A stretch of DNA of 64,000 nucleotides from Globodera rostochiensis (lineage: Eukaryota > Nematoda > Chromadorea > Rhabditida > Heteroderidae): positions 1 through 64,000 of the forward strand of contig JAEVLN010000059.1 of the NCBI GenBank assembly GCA_018350325.1. Direction: 5' to 3'. How positions within the stretch are numbered: the stretch's first letter is position 1; each line of letters starts with the position of its first letter. This document shows positions 1 through 10,915 of the stretch, one piece after another. The translations under genes were made by a program, and so were the position numbers. The notes beneath the pieces were generated by a model. That model ran no database searches and had not been told where the DNA came from. It worked only from the letters and a program-made list of their open reading frames with translations.

Positions 1-95
1 ATCAAATGTTTGAGTCCCAATTTTACGGATTCGGCTTTGTCCAGTAAATTTATTGTGAAGAATGCCGCCAAAATTAAAATCCCAAATTTTTCCAT
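1..95 (-). CDS. 5' end of a second secreted HTH-repeat gene (cut by window edge)
   Basis: This is the mirror copy of the start of the gene at 19283. The minus strand reads ATG at 95-93 followed by the same signal peptide (MEKFGILILAAFF...) up to the window edge. It belongs to the left arm of the inverted duplication, so a second copy of the secreted HTH-repeat protein probably lies just outside the window. Only about 31 codons are visible, so nothing can be said about whether the copy is intact. It is divergent to the caspase gene at 2045, as in the right arm. Confidence 0.75.
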   Translation of the reverse strand, partial: MEKFGILILAAFFTINLLDKAESVKLGLKHL

Positions 96-2044
96 TTTCG
101 CACAAATTCTTAAATAAAAATAATAAGATAATCACGAATTTTTCAATATTAATAAATATTATAGCTTTGATAAAAAAAATGATTAAGAGTAATAAATGAC
201 AGCCCAAATTGAAATGGGCATTCACATAAATTATTCTTTAATAATATTTCACCCGAATCAATAAGATTTCTGACATCTCAATAATTTCTTAAATAATAAC
301 CATTTTATAAAAAATGGCGATCTATTGTGAATAGCCAAAATGAAATTCCAGGCCAGCAAATATCACCAAATTTTGCTGATCAAAAATAATAATAAAAATT
401 ACAAAAAGTTTGCCCAAACCCTGATGATTGTAAGCATTTTTTGTTCACATTTGTTTACTTTAGGAACCAACCCGGATGGGAGCTGTAGTCAGTGGGATTT
501 ACATAAATAGAAAGTTGAAAGTTTTTTTAAATTTTATTAAAATCCCAAATTTTTCCATTTTTGCACAAATTTCATAAATAAAAATATAAAAATAATCACA
601 AATTTTTACAATATTAATAAATATTATTTAGCTCTGATAAAAAAATGATTGAAGTAATAAGTGAAAAAAAGTTGAAATATTTTTAAAATTTTATTGTTTT
701 CAGATGCCTTTAGAGAGCAAACCCCCCGAAGGCAGCTCGATGGCACCTAAGATTTTATATAAATTAAAAAAGGTGTACTGGGATAAAAATTAAACCCGAA
801 GGATGACCCCCACGGGGTAGAAGCTAATCTTTGGGTACAAATTCAGTATCAAAAGCGTCAAAATGCATCAGTGAGGTCACTAGGCTTAAACACCTCATTT
901 CCGGAAAATTCATAGTCACCAAAATTTGTGAGTGCTATTGTCTAGGCTTTTTGTATGGATTAACAATTAAAAACATTTATTAATTACCCTTGATAGATAG
1001 TTAGTTAGTTAGTTGCTAAAACGGAAAACAGATAATATGATCCAGAAAAAGTTTCAAAATTCGACGATGAGACCCGAGTTTGGCACTGCGATTCTACCAG
1101 TGCCAACTTTGTCTGGGCCAACTCGAATTTGACCTAAAATGAAAAAAACGTCCCGCAAAACTTAGATAAAACGTCGGCGGGTCGGTCATAACTCACGCAA
1201 TGCCTCGGCACAGCGTTTGCAACATGCAGTACAAATCTTAAAAAGTAAAGCCTTTGTACTTTGGCACTTAAAATTTTTGTATGCCCTCTCTCCCCCACCT
1301 TAACAGACTTTTGCTAATCGTTCAGCTTCTTATTCCACCAGCCAAGCATCTTTCTGCGACATCGTAGTTTCTCCTTTAACTACGAATTAATTTTATAGAT
1401 TATTAAAATTTTTAAATATTTGTATATCTGATTAAAATTTAAAAAAATTAAATCAATTTTTTTGAATGAACAATTAAATAAAAATAATAATTTCTTTTTA
1501 CCTATTTCGACTGCCCCCCCCCCTTTCCCTACACTCAATTTCTGCGTTGCATTTCTGCCACTTCCATCATTTTCGCTAAATGTTTATTAAAAATAAATAT
1601 TTTGCAGTAAGTTACGCATATTAATTTTCAAAGAGATTGCGTCTGGTGGAAGAACGAACGTCTGCAATGTTTTCATTTGCTTTTTAGTCGTCCCCCGGCG
1701 GCCATAATTTCCATAATCATTTGATTTATTTTTATTAAATATTATCGTTTTTTCGTTTTTGCTATGTTCTCCGAAATAAGTTCCCCGCTTTTTTTTGTTG
1801 TAAGATAGGTGAAATTGTTGAAAATTTTCACAAACCTTTTAAATATTATTCAAAAATACCTCCTCGACTTATTGGACGGACTGCTAATATAGACCAAAGA
1901 ATAAACGTGTAACCATTTATCGTGATTTGTATTCATATGGTCTTGTCTGTCTTGTGCGAGTGGATTCGGCAGAATTTTAAAATTAAATTATTTATATATT
2001 TTTATTAATTTAATAGTGTTTAAAATAAATTTTGAATTAGCATC
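96..2044. other. Divergent intergenic region between HTH-type gene and caspase (left arm)
   Basis: This is AT-rich non-coding DNA separating the minus-strand start at 95 and the plus-strand caspase start at 2045. It contains a degenerate second copy of the HTH gene leader and first codons at about 535-690 (minus strand). At about 1344-1366 the minus strand reads MSQKDAWLVE then a stop, and the same small reading frame and stop occur in the right arm at 14827. No other gene could be supported. Confidence 0.5.
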
Positions 2045-5000
2045 ATGCCGAACAAAGGCGAAAGCGCACGCCACAACAAAAAAGGACCAAAACAACTAGC
2101 TGAAAAGGGAAGACGAGCAAAGGTTGATTTGTTTAGGAAACAATTCACATAAAAACAGTCGAGATCGGTCTAAATTTCTATGCTTTTTTAAGCTACTGAA
2201 AATTAAAATTGCAGCAAATTTGCCATTCTCGAAATTTCAGGCGCGCCTTTCGGCATCGCCAGCCCCTTTGAACGGCTTGAAGGAATTAAAAAAAGCCAAA
2301 TTGTTGCATACAAATTTTTCAATCCCGGTCTTTGCCATAATCCCCGCTTTTAGGGCTACCAGGACCAATCTGGGACCGGGATTTTAATCGGCATCTCGTT
2401 CCGAAATCCCACTAGGGTCTTTTTTGTAATCCCGGCAGCTAAAGGAAAATTTGCAAAAAATAAAATTTGAATGAAAAATATCTAAATTAATTTCGAAATA
2501 TTTTAGAATGAATATCGTCATGATGAAGAAGACTATGAAGAAGAGGCACCCATTGATGAGGAGGAGATTGATGAGGAAGAAGAAATTGAGGAAGAAGAAA
2601 TTGATGAAGAGCAAGATGAGGGGAATGGCATTTTTGAGAAACAGTTGGTCGAGGAGTTCCAGGATGGCATTTTGGCACGTATAAGAGTGAAAGTAATGGA
2701 ACGGGTTAGAGGACGTCCAGAGCCCGCGGCGTTGCGATTCTACAGAAAAAATAAAGATCGCGTGAGTAATCATTTAATTTTGGTCAAATTCATTAAATTT
2801 TAATTAAAAGCGAATTTTTATGCTTTAAAATGGGGGCATATGGACTGAAAAATTCGGTTTGGTGCATTTTTAGTCAAAAAAAAAAGTCAATTTATAATTT
2901 GCAGAATTTTACGGCAAATTTTCGGGTATTTATTAGATTTTCTTTAAGAGTTTTTCCGAAGTACCAAAATAAGCATTAACAGAACAGCGTAAAGCGCCAA
3001 AACAGGGATTTAAAGCGCTAAAAAGTCGCTTTCATTCCAAAAAATATTGAATAGAAATGGAAGAGATTGAAACTGTACCGTACCGTATGTCGAAAAATTC
3101 AAATTTGTAGAAACTGAAAATTAAATAATATGCGGAATTTGGGCAAATGCTAAACTTTATTAGGTGTATCCAAACTCCAACAAAGGATTAGCGCTGATTA
3201 TAAACAACATCAGCTTTGAGGGTGATCAGTATCGCCACGGGTCAAATGTTGATCGTGACAACATTCGCCGTTTGCTGGTCCAATTTGGGTACCATGTGTA
3301 TTTAGAAGAGGATTTAGCTGCACAAGTGATATTTTTGTTAATGAAATATATAAATTAATTGATTTGAGCAAAAAATAATGAATTTAAATACCAGCTAAAA
3401 CATAAAAAATTGAAATATTGGCGCGCGATTTAAAAACATAAAATTTAAAAAAATTTAGCGGATGGTGGCCTGCATGAAATGGTTTGCAGGACTTCATGGG
3501 CATCAGAACGCAAATAGGTATTTTTAAAAAGATAATTTAAAAATCACTTTTTTGTAGCCCGAAATAGTCCTAAATTTTGCAAAATGTGGCTTTTTTGCCT
3601 GCCATAGTCCTGTTACTGTATTAATCGTTAATACTAAATGAATGATACAAAAAAATTTTGGAATTAGAGTGAAAAAAATGCTGTACGACAATAATGCGCA
3701 TTTTAAAATTTTGAATATGATAATAATTAACATAATAAATAAAAACAAATATAAATTTAGCACTTTTGTCATCATCCTGTCACATGGTGATGAGGGGGTC
3801 ATATATGGGGTGGACGGCAATTGGGTTTCGACCAACACGTTGGTCAAACAAATGAACGGAAAATACTGCCCTAACATGGTAGAAAAACCAGTCATTGTAA
3901 GAAACTTACTTTATTTGGCTTCATCAAATGTACTTATATTTGACAGTTTTTGGTGCAAGCATGCCAAGGCGGAGAGCTTGATGCGGGTGTTAAAGCGAGT
4001 GGAAGGCAGTCCACTTCGTCTGGCAACAAACAAAAGTAAGGAGAATGAAGATATAGTAACTTTTCAAATAAAAAATTATCATTTAAAATGAGGTTTGATT
4101 AAAAACCAATTTTAGCCTCTAGCACCCCAGGACCAATTTCCCTGTTTTCCCGGCGGCGATTATGGTTGCCGCCGGTACTTTACAAAACTATAAAAAATGG
4201 CTTAATTTTTAGTTAAGAAATTATTTCCGGGATAAAATATAAATATTTTTTTCCAAAAGAGGGGACGGGAATTCAAAATTTAGTGGCGAGTGAAGCAGAA
4301 TTTCTGCATTTTCCCGTTCCTCAGTTGAGTCCAATTTAACGGGAGTGTTAATCCCTTACTTTATCCGCGTGAAATGATTTAGATTTAAAAGCATGGGGTC
4401 AAATAAATATATTTTTAAAAAAATTTAAATTTTACACTTCACGTTTAAAAAAATTGTAAAATATTTTTGTATTAATTTTTAATAATTGTAAATTAAACAG
4501 AGGCCGGGAATACCGAGACAAATCGCCGTGCAAAAAGCACTCGCAACCGGTTATGTGAGTTACCTATATTGCCCCAGGGATTTTATGTCTGCTGCAAATT
4601 GTTTGGCCTTTTGTTTTAGAAAATTAAAGTTACGATTTGAATTTTAAAATTCTAGCCAGTATTAAAGTTTTGTAGCCGGGAATGTGATGGGGATTAGTCG
4701 GGATTGGCAGTGTTGCAATTCTAATATGATATGCTCAATGTGAATTTTTTCTTTAAAAAGACATATTCAAAATAAACATTTTCTTTATTCATCCAGGAAT
4801 TAATTACAAATCCCGGATTCCTGGTTCCAATACTGACTACTGGATTGTTTAATAACTAAAAAGATATCCGATCAGAGTTAAAAATCAAATTGTTAAGTCT
4901 TCTGTGGATTTTTTAAAACAAAAAATTTTCTGATTGTCCTACTTCTATCAGAATTTTCGTCTTTTTAAATTAATTTTATGGTTTGTTTATCCCCTATTGC

Positions 5001-5366
5001 TTCAGTAAGGTGCCTACTGACGCTAACATTTTGGTCGGACATTCAGTACTGCCGAAGTTTGCTTCATTTCGCAATCACCAATTTGGCAGTTGGTACATGC
5101 AAGCCGTGTGCCAGATATTTAGCGAATTTGCAAAGGATGAGGAAATCACGTCATTGCTGGAGCGGGTCCATCATTTCGTGAGTAAAATGGAGAGCAAACA
5201 GAATAAAAAGGCAAAACAAATGCCGTATTATGAAAGCACTCTGACAAAACGCTTTTTCATATTTCCCGAAATAAGATCTGAACCAAAATTAGTTTTTAAA
5301 AAACGTAAAACTGAAAAAATAATATTAGGTGATATTTCACTTAAAATGCCTGATGTTATTTGTTAA
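2045..5366 (+). CDS. CED-3-like caspase, copy 1 (8 exons, 397 aa)
   Basis: A cysteine protease of the caspase family, expected to cleave after Asp in apoptosis-type signalling. My exons are 2045-2122, 2507-2761, 3164-3325, 3459-3517, 3761-3896, 3947-4035, 4501-4554 and 5006-5366. All have GT-AG borders and compatible phases. The prodomain (about residues 1-111) is strongly acidic (runs of Glu/Asp) with no CARD or DED visible. Substrate-pocket Arg135 lies in YRHGSN. Catalytic His193 is in ILSHGDEG and catalytic Cys236 in QACQG, which is only in frame after removing the 50-bp intron 3897-3946. The small subunit has Arg300 in SFRN followed by GSWYMQAV, and ends KRFFIFPE like CED-3, then a basic tail of about 30 residues. 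All hallmark residues are present. The start was chosen because exon 1 leads in phase into the acidic exon. Confidence 0.9.
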
Positions 5367-5374
5367 TTTAAAAA

Positions 5375-7442
5375 TAGTGTGATTAAAAATGGATTATGGC
5401 ATTCCCAAATGATGAGCGATTGTCCTGAGATAACGAAGCGGGTCATCATCAGCTCTTTGCTGAAACTGTCCGAAGAGTGCCAATAGATTTTCAACCAGGA
5501 TTTTGTGCCCCATCTCCATCACTTGAGTCCATCGAAGAAGATAATTCTCCAGCCGATGAAGACAATTCTCCCTCCCCCAAAAAAAAATTAATGTTATCAT
5601 CCGCCATTTTCTGGTTTTTTGGGGGAAATTATTTTAATTCAGGAATATAGACAACAAAAATAATAGTAAACTGATGAAAATGTTTTTAGTTTTTGGTGCA
5701 AATCTCATCCGCCGATGATTTCTGCTTCGTAAAGGGCGATATGATAATTAGGTAACTCTCAATTCAACAAAGAAATAAACGATCGGACCGAAGAGCAACA
5801 CCATCAAAACAAACATGTGTTTACGAATAACAGACGGAAACTTTCCGCTACTCTTTGCTTTGGAAGTTTTACAATTCAATTTTTAGGTTGTTAATACTTT
5901 AAAGTTTAAACATAAATTAGACTCTGAGCTGTGAGCGCTTTATTCCAAAATTTTAAGTTATTTTATTTGCATTACATATTTAAAAGGATATTTATTTTAT
6001 CGATATTCATGTGTAGAAAGAATAGCTTTACGCCATACATTTAAATTTTGTGGTGACGAAATGAAGTGACGAATTGACGGTGACGAAAAGACTGGAGCTG
6101 AAATGATGTGTCACCACCAGGGCTCCCATTCGTCCTTGGGTGGCAAGGACAGTCCTTGGAAATAGACCCTCGGTCTTGGAAAATTGAAAATGTACTTATT
6201 TCCAAGAATGTCTTTGGAAAATTAAGATTTGGCTCGAAGTTTAAATATTTCTGAAAAAATCTGTATTTGGCATTATGTAAAAATGTCTTTAAAAGCTATT
6301 ATCATTTATCTTCTGTTTATTAAATGCTGCTAAAGACTGTATAGTTCTTTCGAAAAGCAAACATTTATAGTTTTCTTTAAGCGCATCAAAGAGTTCATGG
6401 CTTTTCAAGAAAAGCAAACACGATTCGTTTGATCGTTAAATTTGTTGTCAATTCAATATAAATAATCTCAAGCCATACAAAATTATAGCTTTGGCCTGCA
6501 TAAAAGAAGATCGTGTTAATTTGAGCAAAATATGTGAACCTTAAATTAGCAGGTTAGAATCTAAAAATTTTTACAAATTAGAGAGGTTGGATAGTTCAGT
6601 AATAATTACAAAAAGGATGAAAACAATCATTATAGCTTTTCAATAAATTTTATTGCCATCAAACAGCCTTAAGTAAAGCTAAGGATTTCTACAAATTCTA
6701 TACAAAACATTATTCTATATTATATTTCATTGTCACCAATTGAGTAATAATAGCTTTTCTAGAAAATCGACTACGGTATTGACAAAATCTCTTAAAAAAT
6801 CGAATTGCCTAATTTCCTCTGCGCAATAAGCTCGAAGCATGCATTTTAAAATCTTTTTGGGATGAATACAGACAGGGTTAGACAAAATGTCTTTAAAAGC
6901 TATTATCATTTATCTTCTGTTTATTAAATGCTGCTAAAGACTGTATAGTTCTTTCGAAAAGCAAACATTTATAGTTTTCTTTAAGCGCATCAAAGAGTTC
7001 ATGGCTTTTCAAGAAAAGCAACTTAGGCTTAATAAACCCCAAGCCAGGGTGGTTTAGGCCTAAGCCTAACGATCCCCGTTGCTTATGGGCGAATTAGAAG
7101 TTTAAATCAGCAATTCAACACGAGTGGGTTAACCATGTTATCATAGCAACAAAAAATTTTCAAGCTTTATTAGAAGAAATCCGCTTACAATACGATTTTT
7201 AATTGTTTTTTATTTATGGTCGTGTAAACTGCAATAGAGCCGACCCTTTTGGTTAAAATTTGTGGGAAATTTTTTTAATTCAAAAATTGCCGACAACAGA
7301 AAATGAAAATAGATAATTTAAACCAATTTTTGACACGGTTCAATTTTTGAAAATTAAAGTAAAACTTTTAAGTAGCACCAAAGCCGGATAGAATAACAGG
7401 GGAAAGTTAGCATTTATTAAAAATAACGAAGGCAATAAAAAT
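5375..7442. other. Spacer of the inverted duplication, left part
   Basis: Unique DNA begins just after the arm end. At 5480-5620 the plus strand reads an S/P/E/D-rich stretch ending in a Lys cluster (DNSPSPKKK), possibly a leftover exon, but no splice partners are evident. The rest is AT-rich with a 134-bp direct repeat (listed separately). Bases 7043-7066 contain a GGCCTAAGCC-bearing stretch that recurs at 40343-40370. No gene recognised. Confidence 0.4.
6284..7021 (+). repeat. Pair of 134-bp direct repeats
   Basis: Bases 6284-6417 and 6888-7021 appear identical by eye. They start TGTCTTTAAAAGC and end GAAAAGCA(A), with a 470-bp interval. The TG...CA ends resemble miniature LTRs, but flanking bases do not form a target duplication and no primer-binding site follows the first copy. 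A plain recent duplication is equally possible. Confidence 0.75.
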
Positions 7443-7444
7443 TA

Positions 7445-8531
7445 CCGTATTTTTCCTATTAGTAACCCCGGGGTTACTATTGTTCAAACCCCCCTCGAGG
7501 GGGGGTCACTATTAGAGAGGGGGTTTCAAATGGAGAGGGGGTTACTATTTTTCAATGTATTATTTTGAAAATTATCTACATAATTTTAAATTTTATATTA
7601 TTTTTCTGAACCAAAATAAATTTTTGTAATAACAAAAAGCATGTGGAATTTGAATTTTGATAAAATTTGGATAGGAAGCGCATTAGAGATTGGTCAAATC
7701 AAGAGCAACCGCGGCTGTATTTGAAATAAAATGGAGTTACAAGTTCAGGGCTAGATTGCTTTTCGTTTTATTTTGTGCTTTTTGCATAATTTTGTGGGCA
7801 AATCATTTTTGGAATATAATTTTTGAAAAAAAGTTTGAATTCGAGTTCGGGGTTCAAAACCGGTGTTGAAATGGAGGTCAATTTATGCAGAAAAATTTTT
7901 TTCATGACTTTTAATAATCATTGGCGCATTGTCCGGGAGGGAGCCCGTCCAGCACCGTCAAGTCTCTAACGTTTTCCATATTTTGATTCCCTACAAAATT
8001 TTTATTAAAAATTAAGAAAAAATGAATCGGAAAGTTGCACTCAATTTTTTTTTACAAATGACAACCAATCTCCCTGCAAAAAGAACAGTTTTGCTTTCAC
8101 TATTCTCTGATGTTCTGACTATCTATTTTAAAGCATCGACTTCCTTAATTGAATGGGATTTGATGAAGTTGCGATTTCGAAATTTTCGCCGATTCTTCGC
8201 CACTTATTTTTTTATTAGTTTGCTAAATTTTTAAAGTACTTAGTAAATAGTAAATGGCAAAAATACAACCTTATTTCGGTATCATGTGGTTTGTCCTTTT
8301 GAAAATCGGTTGTTGTATTGCGGGTTCGAATCCCGGGACTTATTTTTAAAAAACGAATCCCAAGAGCCAAAATATTACCGTTATTGTCTTGTTAATTTCC
8401 CGCAAAAGTTGAAAATTTTCAGAAAATGTATCGTACTTAATTTTTAAAACTCACGGCTTGGGGGGGGGGGGGGGTTACTATTAGAGGGGGGGTTTCAAAT
8501 GGAGAGGGGGTTACTAATAGAGAAAATACGG
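7445..8531. mobile_element. Non-autonomous element with TA-flanked inverted ends (Tc1/mariner-like)
   Basis: The left end reads TA-CCGTATTTTTCC then ATTAGTAACCCC. The right end is its inverse, GGGGTTACTAATAG then AAAATACGG-TA. The TA on both sides fits Tc1/mariner insertion. The ends also contain repeated GGGGGTTACTATTAGAG stretches and a long G run at about 8460-8474. The interior has a short 70-aa reading frame (8022-8234) with no recognisable transposase motif and a B-box-like GGTTCGAATCC at 8315. Confidence 0.6.
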
Positions 8532-8533
8532 TA

Positions 8534-10908
8534 AATGCTTTTGTCATTTGATATTATTCCAAACATTTGAAAATTTTGTTTTACGTTATACTATTATAAT
8601 TAGATTCGCGTTTAGCACATTTTTGACCCCTACAAACTTCTATAAAGAAAGACCGTTTTTGCAAAACTCCCAAAATATTTTATTTATCGATGGCATACTC
8701 GGATGACAATGGCAATTCAACAGACAATTACATGAATGTGGTGAAAAAAGTAATCCAATCATTAATATTTTTAAAAAATGAAGCCGCTTTAAATTCCAAT
8801 TTAATTTGTTTAATTGGATATGAAAATTCCCTTTTTATTAAAAGAATTCCCAATAAAATTTTTTTTAAACAAATTTTTTTTTCAAAATTGTTTTATTTAG
8901 CACCAAATCCGACCGACAAATTGGCAAAAGATTTGAAATGCCATTTTCAAGCCGGCTTGTTCCGCGCAGTCTTCCAAATTCCGGAAATAGATTTGCACTC
9001 ATCTAACAGCTTAGAAAATTGAATAATTCGGTAATTTAAAAATGTATTCAATTATTATGTTGCCAAATAATAAAAGTGTTAAATATTTTTAGTTAAACTT
9101 TATCTAAAAGTTTCAATTTTCTAATTTTATCACTCTTAGCCATTTTACCATACTCTCGTCAATTGCCATATCGAATATTTAATATTTATTTGCCTACAAA
9201 AGTGTTGACCCGGGTCGTTCGCTCTTAATTTTCTTCTCACAATTGTAAATGACACCGGAATTTAAATGCTATTTTTTAAAAATTTAACGTTTTTTAAAAA
9301 TTATTGCCATTATTAGCTGACTAGTTTCATTTCAAAAATTTCGTTAATTACGGTCGGATCGCATTAATGCATCGATTATCATCCGAGCCCACAACGACCC
9401 AACTCACTCATCCACCCAACACATATTCATTCACTGACTCCCCCGCAATTCATCAGCGTCGCTTTTTTTTTGCGGTCGGAGGGGACACCAAAAATAAACC
9501 ACAAAAGTTTATAATGTGCATACGAGCGTCAAAACCCGACCCCGTCCCCGCTAATTGAGGCCATTTTTTTAGGGGAATTCTCTGATCCCGACACTTTTTG
9601 TCCCCGAAAACCCCGACCCGAACCCCATCCCGACTCGAGGTTGGAGAAAACTTACACCCCTAAAGATGGCATCAGCGAATCTTTTTGACAAAAATTTATT
9701 CCGTTACAAAATGTCAGACAGCAAATCATTGTCGCCTCTGGTGGTTTGTCTGTTCGGCAAGCCAAAAGTTCTGCTGGGTTTGAACCCGATTGAGTTCAAG
9801 CCAATTTACCTTTCTTGCCCTCTAGTCACAGTCGCGCTCCCCAATTAATGTAACATTTTAATAAATTTTTGTATTATTTTTTAATTAAATGAGCAAAAAA
9901 AACTCACATTTTTTTGAATTTTTCATCAATTTTCGTAACAAAGATTGCCGATTGTTTTAAAAAATTACCATATTTTTAAAATTTTGTTTGCAAATTTCTG
10001 AATTTGGGTTTTTCTTGTTTTTTTTTTTGAATTTTCAGTTGTAGGGGGAAACAGGCAAACAGCGGAGCTGAGAATCCGCGGAAATGCTTTTGGTTGCAAG
10101 TTTTTTAAATCAAAAAAATTGTCGTGAAGATACCTAAATATGATTAGTTGCAAGACTCATACTTGTAAGCGCAACTACATACATATTTTCAACAAATCCA
10201 TACTTACATAATTAATTACTTTTTTGATAGTAATTGCTTAAAATAGATTTTGTCATTTCTGATCGATTTTTTTCTTTTTATTTTGCGCTCAATTTCAAAA
10301 AATTATTTTGCGAGCGGGAAGGCGGGGAGTATCGGCGGTGCCGGAAGGCGCCGCACGCCTTAAATCCGGGAATTTCTCATTTTCTTCATCTCCTATTTGA
10401 TCGTGTGTTTTAAAAATGAATCAAAAAGGCTGCGTGTAAACGTCATATTAATGCTTTTTACAGTTTTGTTACGTAGAATCAAAAATAAAATATTTATTTA
10501 ACTGTGAATTAAAAAAAGATTTAATAAGTAACAACATTTAACGAATAACATTTGTTTTAATTAACAAAGATTATGAAATATTTAAATAAACTAAAAATAT
10601 ATACCTAATATGATATAACAAATAGCTATTTAAAATGAATATTATTATAAAAGATGCAAATATATTAATTAATAAACTTGTGATTAAATGAATAATAATC
10701 AAAATAAATGATGTAGATAAAATAACAAATATTATTTAAAATAATAAGATTTAGCCAAAATTAAAGATTTGAGAATTAGATTCGATTTTGTGGTTTTTAG
10801 TTTTTGTTTTTTTTTATTTTGAAATTTTTTTAATTTTACCTACTTTATTTTTTTTTAGTTTCTCGCCTATTTAGCTAGTTTTTTGTTTTGTTTTGTTTTT
10901 TATCAAAA
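8534..10908. other. Spacer of the inverted duplication, right part
   Basis: Open frames at 8690-9022 (110 aa) and 9666-9848 (60 aa) have no recognisable domain, and splice phases do not connect them. A C-rich stretch at 9535-9650 is a worn copy of the CCCCGACC-type dispersed repeat. At 10318-10362 a GC-rich hairpin of the GGCGGTGCCG...GGCGCCGC family occurs. Bases 10380-10905 are very AT-rich and appear empty. Confidence 0.4.
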
Positions 10909-10915
10909 TCAGATC

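Larger units (their letters stand above)
1..5281 (+). repeat. Left arm of large inverted duplication
   Basis: The sequence is the reverse complement of 10909-19380, apart from three blocks present only on the right. The inner end is sharp: both arms share the end of the last caspase exon up to ...AGATCTGA and then diverge (5281/5282 against 10909/10908). The outer end lies beyond the window, because base 1 already pairs with about 19378. Coding exons of the caspase are nearly identical between arms. Non-coding parts show scattered substitutions and small indels, so the duplication is recent but not brand new. Confidence 0.93.

Noticed and set aside
2384..2773. Minus-strand frame with hydrophobic Phe/Leu runs
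   Set aside because: Antisense of the acidic Glu/Asp-rich caspase exon; GAA/GAG runs read as TTC/CTC.
3524..3895. Minus-strand 123-aa frame opposite caspase exon 5 (and its mirror at 12334-12681)
   Set aside because: Shadow of the real plus-strand exons and AT-rich introns.
3642..4091. 149-aa continuous frame reading through the catalytic region of caspase copy 1
   Set aside because: It reads through the intron 3897-3946 and puts the active-site region in the wrong frame; splicing restores QACQG.
5394..5600. Minus-strand 68-aa frame after caspase copy 1
   Set aside because: No domain and no conserved partner; the plus strand reads a more protein-like stretch, but neither could be supported.
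6284..7021. Complete miniature LTR retroelement
   Set aside because: No target duplication, no primer-binding site and no polypurine tract adjacent to the repeats.
8690..9022. 110-aa frame in the palindrome spacer (MAYSDDNGNSTDNYMNVVKK...)
   Set aside because: It could be two exons, but available donor and acceptor phases do not agree, and no family is recognised.
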